DNA of 64,000 nucleotides from JASGDN01 sp049841275 (GTDB lineage Bacteria > Chloroflexota > Chloroflexia > Thermomicrobiales > UBA6265). Shown here in pieces: positions 8,848 through 17,200 of the stretch. The position numbers and the translations under genes were made by a program. The notes beneath the pieces are model-generated. The model was not told where the DNA came from. It did not search any database and worked only from the letters and a program-made list of their open reading frames with translations. The stretch's first letter is position 1; each line of letters opens with the position of its first letter. Location of the stretch: NCBI GenBank assembly GCA_049841275.1, contig JASGDN010000012.1, positions 1 to 64,000 of the forward strand, in the 5' to 3' direction.

Positions 8848-9561
8848 ATGCGCCCGCGCCTCGGTTTCGTTGTTGGGGTCTGTCTCTTGGCCGTGCTCGC
8901 CATCGCGGGTGGCCCTTCTGTCATGGCGGCATCCGCGACGCCCGATGCCTCGCCGGATGTCCCGCCCCCATTCGATCTGTCCGGCCTCGCCGGATTGCAG
9001 ACGGTGCTGATGCGCGCTTACGCTGCGGATACCAGCGCGCTGCTGGCGACTCCGGCCAGCGCCGAGGCGACGCCGGACTATTCCTCGTTTGGCGTCGTGA
9101 GCCTCTCGGCGATCGTTTTCCAGTTCGACAGTGAGACGGATGCCGCTGCCGGGTTCGAGGGCGTAATGACCCAGGTGATGAGCCCCGGCAACACGGGCGG
9201 GATCGATCTCAAGGAGGTGGACGCTGCCGTCGCCGGCCTCGGCGCCAACACCAAGGCCTATGTCGCCGCTATCGACCAAGGGGCGGGCCTGAGCCTGAAT
9301 CAGGCCGTCCTGGTGACCCAGGATGGTGCCTTCATCTACGAGACGATCGTCATCTCGCTGACTTCGGTGGACGATGCGCAGGCAACGGCGGTCGCGGTCG
9401 CGCAGGCCATGATCGCCGCTCCGCTAGGTGAGGGTGATGGAACCCTCGTCAAGGACGGGACATCGTCCGGCGGTGTGTGGGAGAAGTTCCCCAAGGCTGG
9501 CGATCCCATGTTGCACGGCATGACGCCGGAGATGGACGACCAGATCGATCCGGCGGCCTGA
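8848..9561 (+). CDS. Secreted protein, DGTSxGG(L/V)W family, member 1
   Basis: The 237-residue product has a signal peptide (residues 1-27, cleavage near VMAASA). I do not recognise a described family, but three other proteins in this window share its layout: a Thr/Pro-rich linker after the signal, a GLxGLQTV block, IVFQFDSETDAAAGF (QFD motif), and a C-terminal DGTSSGGVWEKFPKAGDP followed by an acidic tail. GGAAAGGTGA is positioned before the ATG at 8848. This copy is the most divergent of the four, with VWEKFP instead of LWDKFP and no LGDERxA block. A hairpin follows at 9596. It is probably extracellular or cell-wall associated. Confidence 0.8.
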   Translation: MRPRLGFVVGVCLLAVLAIAGGPSVMAASATPDASPDVPPPFDLSGLAGLQTVLMRAYAADTSALLATPASAEATPDYSSFGVVSLSAIVFQFDSETDAAAGFEGVMTQVMSPGNTGGIDLKEVDAAVAGLGANTKAYVAAIDQGAGLSLNQAVLVTQDGAFIYETIVISLTSVDDAQATAVAVAQAMIAAPLGEGDGTLVKDGTSSGGVWEKFPKAGDPMLHGMTPEMDDQIDPAA

Positions 9562-9595
9562 TTCTCCGTTTCCACCCATGGCCAATACCAGGGGA

Positions 9596-9623
9596 ACGCC
9601 GATCGCTGCGATGCGATCGGCGT
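9596..9623 (+). terminator. Hairpin terminator after secreted member 1
   Basis: An 11-bp perfect stem (ACGCCGATCGC / GCGATCGGCGT) with a six-base loop lies 35 bases after the stop at 9561. There is no long T tract, as is usual for high-GC genomes. Confidence 0.6.
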
Positions 9624-9637
9624 GCCTGTGTCGCTCG

Positions 9638-9660
9638 AATGGGGAAATCTACGCATTTTC
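9638..9660 (+). promoter_or_regulatory. Conserved upstream box, copy 1
   Basis: This 23-base box starts AATGGGGAAATCTACGCATT. It differs by one base from the copy at 10504-10526 and is matched at 18 of 23 positions at 14163-14185. It lies directly after a terminator and ends 97 bases before the next start codon. Its position suggests a promoter or activator site; no sigma factor type is assigned. Confidence 0.5.
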
Positions 9661-9756
9661 CTGACGCCCCTCGTTTCCTACGCTGGAGGCACTGGAGCCG
9701 TCCGGGTGATTACTCGTTCGCTGCTCCTGCCGATTGCCTCGCGAAGGGAGACACTC

Positions 9757-10431
9757 ATGAACGGGAGAACGATGCGACGATTTGGCGCACTCCATGTGCT
9801 CGCGCTCATCCTGGCCACCTTGATGGTTGGCCGTCCTGCGCTGGTATCGGCGCAAGATGATCCGACCGAACTCTCGCAACTCCCGGGCGTGCAGTCCGGG
9901 GTGTCGCGGGACTGGATGATTCCTTTCTCGTGGTCGACGCCGGAGCCGGTGGACGGGCCGCAGATCGGTTACCTCGGCGCGTCGATCGTGCAGTTCGATA
10001 CCGAGGCCCATGCGCAGGAGAGCTTTGGCATTATTGTCAAGAGTCTGGCGGAGACTCCTGCCGACGAGGCAACGCCGGACGAACTCCTCTTCGCCCCTGC
10101 CGACTTCGGGAGCGATCTCGGGGACGAGCGCGCGGCGTTCCAGCCGGCCGATACGGCCTGGGCTCCGATTTCGACGCTCATCGTGCGGGATGGATCGCTG
10201 ATCTATCTCGTCGTCGGAACGGCCATGCAGGGGGATGCGTCCGAGGCCGTCGCGACGCTCGCTGGCACAATCATCGACCGTGAGGCGGGCAGCGGCGAAG
10301 GAACGCTTGTCGACGACGGCACCTCCAGCGGCGGACTCTGGGACAAGTTTCCGCCGTCGGACGATCCGGTCCTGGCCGGCCTGACAGAGGTGAGCGATAC
10401 CGATCCTTTGGTCGAAGATAGCGCAGCGTAG
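9757..10431 (+). CDS. Secreted protein, DGTSxGGLW family, member 2
   Basis: The 224-residue product starts MNGRTMRRFGALHVLALILA, a signal peptide ending at LVSAQ. The body shows the family landmarks: LPGVQSGVSRDW near the mature N-terminus, ASIVQFDTEAHAQESF (QFD motif), DFGSDLGDERAAF, SLIYLVVGTA and the C-terminal DGTSSGGLWDKFPPSDDP. The start at 9757 has AAGGGAG about seven bases upstream. An ORF extension to 9622 runs through the conserved upstream box and is rejected. The gene lies between a hairpin at 9596 and a very strong one at 10438, so it is its own transcription unit. The function is unknown. Confidence 0.82.
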   Translation: MNGRTMRRFGALHVLALILATLMVGRPALVSAQDDPTELSQLPGVQSGVSRDWMIPFSWSTPEPVDGPQIGYLGASIVQFDTEAHAQESFGIIVKSLAETPADEATPDELLFAPADFGSDLGDERAAFQPADTAWAPISTLIVRDGSLIYLVVGTAMQGDASEAVATLAGTIIDREAGSGEGTLVDDGTSSGGLWDKFPPSDDPVLAGLTEVSDTDPLVEDSAA

Positions 10432-10437
10432 CAGCGA

Positions 10438-10500
10438 GCCCACAGGCGAACCCGAGGCCAGCCGTCATCAAACGGCCGGGCCTCGGGTTCGCCTGTGGGC
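10438..10500 (+). terminator. Long hairpin between secreted member 2 and the first giant modular protein
   Basis: The arms 10438-10465 and 10472-10500 pair almost perfectly (one bulge and one mismatch) around a six-base loop. The stem of about 28 bp begins seven bases after the stop codon. It is far longer than a normal terminator stem. Confidence 0.7.
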
Positions 10501-10503
10501 GGA

Positions 10504-10526
10504 AATGGGGAAATCTACGCATTTCC
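10504..10526 (+). promoter_or_regulatory. Conserved upstream box, copy 2
   Basis: The box has 22 of 23 bases in common with copy 1 (9638-9660). It sits four bases after the long hairpin and ends 99 bases before the start of the giant protein gene at 10625, the same arrangement as copy 1. Confidence 0.5.
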
Positions 10527-10624
10527 GTCTCCTATGCCGATACGTATCCTGACGGTACAGGATTCGGAATGTGCCGCATCGTGGTCTTGCGGCATCCACG
10601 CTTGCGTGGGAGGAGATGAGTCGC

Positions 10625-13600
10625 ATGGCGAATACGATGCGGTGCTTGCGGGCGATTGCGCTCCTGGCGCTTCTGGTGGCGATGAACGGAGTTGGAGTGG
10701 CCGGTTCCGGGGGACACGTCGCCGCCGCCTCGGCAACGGATTGTGGCGACGGGCACAAATGGGACGATGCCCAACAGATGTGCGTCGATCAGGAGCCGTC
10801 GGATTGCCTCGATGGACAGGTCTGGGACGACACGCAGCAGATGTGCGTCGACTCCACGTCCGAAGGAAGCGACGCGGATCAGCCCATCGCTACCGATACT
10901 CCCGATGACGAATCGGACGGAAGTTCCTCCGAGGTTGGCACCGAGACACCGACAACCACCCCGACTGCGACAGCCCCCGGGGTGGGGACGGGATCCATCA
11001 TCGTCTCCGTTTTCGGCTGTCCCCCCGGCTACGACCCGTCCGGCCCGGCTGCCGACCCGGTCAACGACTGCCCGACACCGGTCGGTGGCGTTCAGGTTTC
11101 CTATCGCCTTGCGGACCAGGCTCCGGTGGTGCAGACGGCTGCTGCCGGCTCGACGACGTTCATGAATCTCGTTGCCGGGCCGTTCTCGCTCGATGTGACA
11201 CCTCCAACCGGAATGACGGCAGTTTCCTGGATGTGCGGCTCGGGGAGCGGGCAACCGCTCACCGGGACGGGAGCACGCCTCTCCGCCCAGCTCGGAGATG
11301 GCGGAGAGATGTTCTGCGCGTTCTTCGTCAGTGGGAAGCGTGTGGCCACCGGCTCGCCTGTGCCCAATTTCGCGGCGGCATCCGGGTCTCCCGCACCGTC
11401 GTTGACTGGGCCGGGAAACGGCTCCATCCGGATCACGCTGAGCATGTGTCCGCCGGGCTTCGACCTCGCTGGCGATGTGAAGCCAGGGGATGCTTGCGGC
11501 GTGGACTATCGGCTCGTCACCTATCCGCTCACGTTCACCGCGATCGGGAAGTCGTCAGACGCGTCCACGCCCGGTGTCGTGAATACGTTCCTCGATTGGA
11601 TCACGTTCGATGGCCTGGAGCCGGACACGTACCGGGTGCAGGCGCCGCTTCCTGCGGGCATCTCTGCCATCGTCGACAAGTACGGGACATGCGGCGACAT
11701 GGTGTCCACCGGTGGGCTCGTGGCCTTCGACATGAAGATCGATCCGGGCGGATTCGTCAGTTGCTACCTTGCGGCGGTTCCCGACCCGGCTGCGCCGACG
11801 CCCACCCGTGCGCCGAACACGAATGACTCAAGCCTGTCGTTCGATGTTGCGGTGTGCCCGCCAGGCTACACGTTCGCCAATCCGGGAGTGGCACCGAAGA
11901 AGGATTGTGTGTCGGGAAAGCCCGGCGTCGCGCTTGGCATTACTGGTCCCACCGGGGCAGTGGCCAGCGGGACCGATAGTGTGTCGACCGGTCGCCAGCC
12001 GGGAGCCTACCACGTTACCATGCAGCTTCCTGAAGGGATCGTCTCGATCGCCGCTTCGATCTGCACGGTCTACGACCTGGTCGAGCAACAGTGGGTAGAT
12101 GATGTCAGCCCGGTGATCGCGGGGTCCGGTACCGGGTTCTCGACGGATATCGATCTGCCTGGCGCTATGATCTGGAGCTGCACGGTGTTCGTGGTTCCGG
12201 CCGGCCCGAGCCCGACGCCCTCCCCGACCATGACGCTGACCCCAACCGTTACTCCGACACCGACCATGACCGCTGCCACCTCGTCCCAGGTCCAGACCTC
12301 GACTGGAAGTAGTGGCAGCAGTGGATCGACCTCCCGGCCGCCGGCCTCGCAGGGCAGTGGCCAGGGCGGCCCAGCCTCCTCCAGCACCGGGGCGAACACG
12401 GGCAGTGCTGCCGGATCGCAGCCCAGTGGCAAGCTCTCCATCATCGTCAACACCTACCTGTGCGATGTCGGCGCCAAACTGCCGGCCGACGGGATGGAGC
12501 CGGACGATTGCTTCACGGCGTATCCCGGTGTCGCGTTCACGGTGCAGGATCAGCAGGCTGGTGTCGACCTGCTGGCGATATCCGGCGATATCCTGCCCGA
12601 TGCGGCGTATTTCACCGAGCTCCCGGCCGGCACGTATACGATCACTCAGCAGGCCGCGCCTGGCATTGTGGGCAGCTTCGGTACCTGCGCGCTCCTCGAT
12701 GAGGATGCGCCGGGAAGCCCGATGCAGTCACTACCAGTGACCGATGGCGTAATCACGCACACCTTCGATGCGGAAGCCCGGGTATTCGTCTGCGACTGGT
12801 ACAGCATTCCGGATGCGACCTTCGCCGGTATCCCGACGCCGACCCCGCCGCAGGGTGTCTCGCTTACGGTGCATGCCTTCACCTGCCCTACCGGCTACGA
12901 TCCATCCAGCGATGAGGCCAATCCCACGGTCGATTGCCTGCTGCCGGCACGCGGCGTTCCCTTCTTCCTGGCGGGTGACTCCGGCACCGACAATCAGCTG
13001 ACCACCGGCGACGATTCGGCATCCACGAACCCACAGAACGGGACGAGCCATAGCGGGACCGTGACGTTCACCGGTCTGGAGGCGGATACCTACACGCTCA
13101 CGCAGGGGAATGCAGGCAGCCCGGCCAATGCCTTCGTTACCTCGTGCTCCCTCGCGACGGCACAGGATCCCGAGGTGCCGATCTATCCGACCGTCTCCAA
13201 CGGCTCGATCCAGCAGCAACTCAACGACAACGAGGCGCTGACCTGTTTCTGGTACACCATTCCTGGCGGTACTGGCCAGGAATCCGCGCAGATGACGGCA
13301 ACGGTGCCTGCCGCGCAGGGGGCCGCACCGCCGTCCGAGGGCGCTCAGGGTGGGGCTACCGACGACGATGCCCAGGGTGCGGCGCCACCATCCGGGAGCG
13401 AGCAGGGCGGTGCTACCGACGACGATGCCCAGAACCAGGATTCGTCGTCCGCAGGGGTACCGCAGCCGACGGAGTCTGGATCTGTCCAGGAGGGCGCCAC
13501 CGACGATGAGGCACAGCAGGCTGCGCCGCCATCCGATGGCGTGGCGAGCGGCGAGCCGTCCATCCTCTATCTCTTCGCATACCAATGTCCTGCCGGGTAC

Positions 13601-14074
13601 GACCCGGACGGCAGCGGAGCGAACCCGAGCGGAGACTGCACCGAGCAACCGGACGGCGTGCAATTCGGCGTCGCGGCGACGTCGGCCGAGATCTCCCGGC
13701 AGGCGACGACTGGCGACGAGTTCCCCGGCGGCGTGATGGTTACGGATCTCGCGCCGGGCTCCTACCGCATCACGCAGACGCTGGAAACCGGGCAGCGGGC
13801 CTTCGCGATGCCATGCGACGTGAACGGATCGGCGGATGGATCGGCGAAGCCGCCCATCACGCTCACCGTCTCGGAGAAGGGGGATGCGGAGATCGCGATT
13901 CCGGCTGGCGTCACGATTTCCTGCAACTGGTACATCGTGCCCTCCACCGGGGCGAGGGACTCTTCCGACGATTCCGCGAGCCTCGCCCTCCTGCCGTGGG
14001 CACCATCTGCCGACCGTGCGGGGCAGGGGCCGCAGCATGCGTACTACGTAGCCGCATTGTCGCTACGGGCGTGA
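10625..14074 (+). CDS. Giant secreted modular protein with six Cys-containing CPxGYD-type modules
   Basis: The 1149-residue product begins with a signal peptide (about residues 1-36). Two copies of a short motif C-x2-G-x2-WDD-x-QQMCVD follow (40-54 and 61-75), then an acidic Thr-rich linker. Six modules of roughly 120-150 residues have their first Cys at 132, 275, 411, 613, 754 and 988. A full module reads beta strand, CPxGYD, ANPxxDC, a beta-rich part with GLEPDTY and TITxxxPAG, a mid Cys and a closing CxWYxxP, resembling Cna-B/SpaA prealbumin-like domains. Modules 2-4 deviate from the consensus. Pro/Thr linkers separate modules, one made of repeats of GGATDDDAQ. No C-terminal membrane anchor is seen. 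GGAGGAG nine bases before 10625 sets the start. Confidence 0.82.
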   Translation: MANTMRCLRAIALLALLVAMNGVGVAGSGGHVAAASATDCGDGHKWDDAQQMCVDQEPSDCLDGQVWDDTQQMCVDSTSEGSDADQPIATDTPDDESDGSSSEVGTETPTTTPTATAPGVGTGSIIVSVFGCPPGYDPSGPAADPVNDCPTPVGGVQVSYRLADQAPVVQTAAAGSTTFMNLVAGPFSLDVTPPTGMTAVSWMCGSGSGQPLTGTGARLSAQLGDGGEMFCAFFVSGKRVATGSPVPNFAAASGSPAPSLTGPGNGSIRITLSMCPPGFDLAGDVKPGDACGVDYRLVTYPLTFTAIGKSSDASTPGVVNTFLDWITFDGLEPDTYRVQAPLPAGISAIVDKYGTCGDMVSTGGLVAFDMKIDPGGFVSCYLAAVPDPAAPTPTRAPNTNDSSLSFDVAVCPPGYTFANPGVAPKKDCVSGKPGVALGITGPTGAVASGTDSVSTGRQPGAYHVTMQLPEGIVSIAASICTVYDLVEQQWVDDVSPVIAGSGTGFSTDIDLPGAMIWSCTVFVVPAGPSPTPSPTMTLTPTVTPTPTMTAATSSQVQTSTGSSGSSGSTSRPPASQGSGQGGPASSSTGANTGSAAGSQPSGKLSIIVNTYLCDVGAKLPADGMEPDDCFTAYPGVAFTVQDQQAGVDLLAISGDILPDAAYFTELPAGTYTITQQAAPGIVGSFGTCALLDEDAPGSPMQSLPVTDGVITHTFDAEARVFVCDWYSIPDATFAGIPTPTPPQGVSLTVHAFTCPTGYDPSSDEANPTVDCLLPARGVPFFLAGDSGTDNQLTTGDDSASTNPQNGTSHSGTVTFTGLEADTYTLTQGNAGSPANAFVTSCSLATAQDPEVPIYPTVSNGSIQQQLNDNEALTCFWYTIPGGTGQESAQMTATVPAAQGAAPPSEGAQGGATDDDAQGAAPPSGSEQGGATDDDAQNQDSSSAGVPQPTESGSVQEGATDDEAQQAAPPSDGVASGEPSILYLFAYQCPAGYDPDGSGANPSGDCTEQPDGVQFGVAATSAEISRQATTGDEFPGGVMVTDLAPGSYRITQTLETGQRAFAMPCDVNGSADGSAKPPITLTVSEKGDAEIAIPAGVTISCNWYIVPSTGARDSSDDSASLALLPWAPSADRAGQGPQHAYYVAALSLRA

Positions 14075-14104
14075 TTTCCATGAATTTCATGGAAGTTACG
14101 CCCG
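14066..14104 (+). terminator. Hairpin overlapping the stop codon of the first giant gene
   Basis: Arms 14066-14084 and 14085-14104 form a 19-bp stem with two mismatches; the tight loop centres on GAATTTC. The TGA stop of the upstream gene (14072-14074) lies inside the left arm, so the terminator begins within the coding sequence. Confidence 0.6.
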
Positions 14105-14162
14105 CCTTGCGCCCTTCTCCGTAACACCTACGGGATTCCCTACGTAATCGGCGCGGACAGGA

Positions 14163-14185
14163 ATTGGGTAACGCTACGCATTCTC
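14163..14185 (+). promoter_or_regulatory. Conserved upstream box, copy 3
   Basis: The box matches copy 1 at 18 of 23 positions and keeps the core CTACGCATT and the GGGxAA lead. It ends 113 bases before the start of the sortase-fused giant gene, again behind a hairpin. Confidence 0.42.
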
Positions 14186-14297
14186 GAACCAGAGCGGCCT
14201 GCCTACGCTTGTGTATGGACGTCGGGCACGGCTAGCGCACCCGTGCCCGGCTCCGGAGGATGGCAGGACCGCGTTGTTCAGGATGTGGAGAAGATCG

Positions 14298-17200
14298 ATG
14301 AGTACCCCCACACGGCCCCGCAACCGCTGGGCTGGACCTATTCCCCGGCCGCGACGGCGCGGCCGGACACTTGCCGACTGTTGGCGCGTGTTCGCCGCGA
14401 TGGTGATGATCGGGTCCCTGGCCAGTTCGATCGCCTTCGCGCCGGCAGCCCCGGCGTTGGCCGCCGGGCAGGATTGCGAGAATGGCCAGGTCTGGGACGA
14501 TAGCCAGCAGATGTGTGTCGATCCCACGCCGGATGGCGGCGACCAGCAGATGGACGCCACCGAGACGCCGGAGACAGTGGAACCGGCCGACGTCCCGACC
14601 GAGACGCCGACCGTCACCCCGACACCAGGACCGGGCACCCTCTCCGTCTACAAGTACACCTGTCCGGCGGGATACGACTTCAACCAGTCGGGTTCAAATC
14701 CGGCCAGCGACTGCACCACCCCGACCGACGGCGTGTCGATGACGTACAACAGCCAGGCGCAGCCGAACCAGCAGCAGACCACCGCGAATGGCGGCGTTGC
14801 CACGTTCAGCAACCTGACACCAGACTCCTTCACCCTCAGCGAGGCCACGCCGGACGGAACCGCGGCGACTTCGTGGATGTGTGAGAGCGCGATGCAGAAT
14901 CCGTCGTATGGCACCGGAACCAGTCTTTCGGGCCAGATCGCCGGTGACGAGCAGCTCAGCTGCCGCTTCTACAACGCACCCGCTTCAACGAGCACCGGAC
15001 TTACCATCATTGTCCACAAGTTCGAGTGCCCCGCTGGGTACGATGCATCCGGCCAGGACGCCAATCCGGAGAGCGACTGCGCCACGCAGGAGCAGGGTGT
15101 TCAGTTCAACATCTCCGGTTCGTCCACGGGCTATACCAGCCAGTCCAATACCGGCGATAGTGTCCCTGGCGCGGTGACGTTCGGCGGCCTGGAGCCGGAT
15201 ACCTACACGATCACCGAGACGCTCCCGGCCGGAACGGCCAGCGCCTTCGTGACCTATTGCACCCTGTCGACGTCCAGCAACCCGAATGTGCCGATCTATC
15301 CGACCGTGACAAACGGCTCCATCCAGGAGCAGTTCGATGACACGGCCACCGGTTTCGAATGCTACTGGTACAACGTCCCGTCTGACACGACCGTGACGCC
15401 AACGGCGACCGGGACGATGTCGAGTGACGGGATCACGATCCTCGTCCACAAGTTCCAGTGCCCCGCCGGGTACGATCCGAGCGGCCAGAACGCCAACCCG
15501 GAGACCGACTGCGCGACGCCGCAGGATGGCGTGCAGTTCAATATCGTCAATGGAGACAACACCTACAAAAGCCAGAGCAACACCGGCGACAGCATTCCTG
15601 GTTCCGTGATGTTCGGTGGCCTGGAGCCTGATACGTACACCATTGGGGAAACCCCGCCGGCCGGAACCGCCTCGGCCTTCGTGACACAGTGCGTGCAGAC
15701 CACGACCAGTGGCCAGTCGATTCCGCACTATCCGACCGTCGAAAAGGTGAAGACAACCTTAGGCATTGCGTACCAGTTCGACCAGAACGACGTGCAGCTC
15801 GAATGCTGGTGGTACAACATCCCGTCTGACACGACGCCGACGATGACGACAACCGTCACGCCGACACCGACGGCCACCAGCACCGAACCGTCCGATCTCT
15901 ATATCTACAAGTACGAGTGCCCGGCCGGGTACGATCCGAACGGGTCGGGGGCCAACCCGCAGTACGACTGCGCGACCCCGGAGAACGGCGTCCAGTTCAA
16001 TATCACCGGCAACACCAGTGGCTACACCAGCCAGACCAACACCGGTGACAGCATCCCCGGCGCCGTGCAGTTCGGTGGCATCCCGGTGGATACCTACTCC
16101 GTGGTGGAGACGCTCCCCTCGCATGTCCAGGGCGCATTCGTCACGCAGTGTTCGGTGACCGACAAGAACAACAACCCGCTTCCGGACATCTACCCGGTCG
16201 TGTCGATCGCGTCCGGCAAGGGCAGCACCAATATCGTCGTGCCAGGCGGCGTGATCATCACCTGCTCCTGGTACAACATCCCCTGGGCGGGCAGCAGCGA
16301 CCTCACGGTCCACAAGCAGAATTGCGACGTGGAATCGTATGTCGATGACTCGTCCTGCACGCCGAACACCACCGGCGTCACCTTCGAGGTCTATTACCGG
16401 GACGGCGCGAACTGGGTCCTGAAGGCGTCGGCGACGACGGACAGTACCGGATCGCTCGCGCTCTCCGGTCTCAACCCTGGCACTTACAAGCTCGTGGAGA
16501 TTGGTGGGACGTGGTGCAACATCGCGGCCATTCGCCAGGACGGCAACGGCGGCACGGTGAGCGTGCTCAACAGTGACAGCAGCTTCGAGCTGGTCGATGG
16601 CTACGAGACGGTGGTGACGGTTTCCAACTGCACCGGCGGCTACGGCGACATCACCATCTACAAGTGGACCTGTCCGCCGGGTTACGACTACAGCAAGTAT
16701 GGCGCGGACCCGAAGGCCGACTGCACGGAAGCGACCAACGGCATCCAGTTCAACCTCGCCGGCCAGACCAAGGGCTACACCAGCCAGTCGAACACCGGTG
16801 ACAGCATCGATGGCGCGGTCTACTTTGGCGGCATCCCGACCGATACCTACACGGTGACGGAAACGGTGCCGGCGGACACCTGGTACGTCTTCGTCTGGGA
16901 TTGCACGGGCAGCTCGGTCAACTGGGTCAACCCGACCCCGCTGAACGTTGGCAACGTGCTGAACATCAAGGTCGCCAATGGCGACAAGATCGTCTGCAAC
17001 TGGTACAACGTGCCCGACCCCACGTCCGGCGATCTCACGATCTACAAGGAATGGTGCTCCGGTCCGAAGTACGTCTCGGACGTCGATTGCACCATCTACG
17101 AGAAGGGCATGTCCTTCTCGGTCAACGCCTGGAACGGGACGACGTGGGTGCCGGTCACCACGCAGACGACCAACAATCTGGGGTACATCGCCCTCTCCGG

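Noticed and set aside
13946..13960. VPSTG at the end of the first giant protein as a sorting signal
   Set aside because: It coincides with the normal module end (WYxxPS) and is not followed by a hydrophobic segment and basic tail, so the evidence is too weak.
12731..14038. Long open frame antisense to the first giant gene (435 codons)
   Set aside because: Arg-rich low-complexity translation, no start site or domain; explained by codon bias of the coding strand.
14691..14701. GGTTCAAATCC resembling a tRNA T-arm
   Set aside because: It lies inside a coding module and no matching acceptor or anticodon stem surrounds it. No tRNA was found in the window.
14661..16700. CRISPR-like regularly spaced repeats
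   Set aside because: The repeated stretches (CPAGYD modules) are coding, about 370-460 bases apart, and diverged in sequence; they are protein domain repeats.
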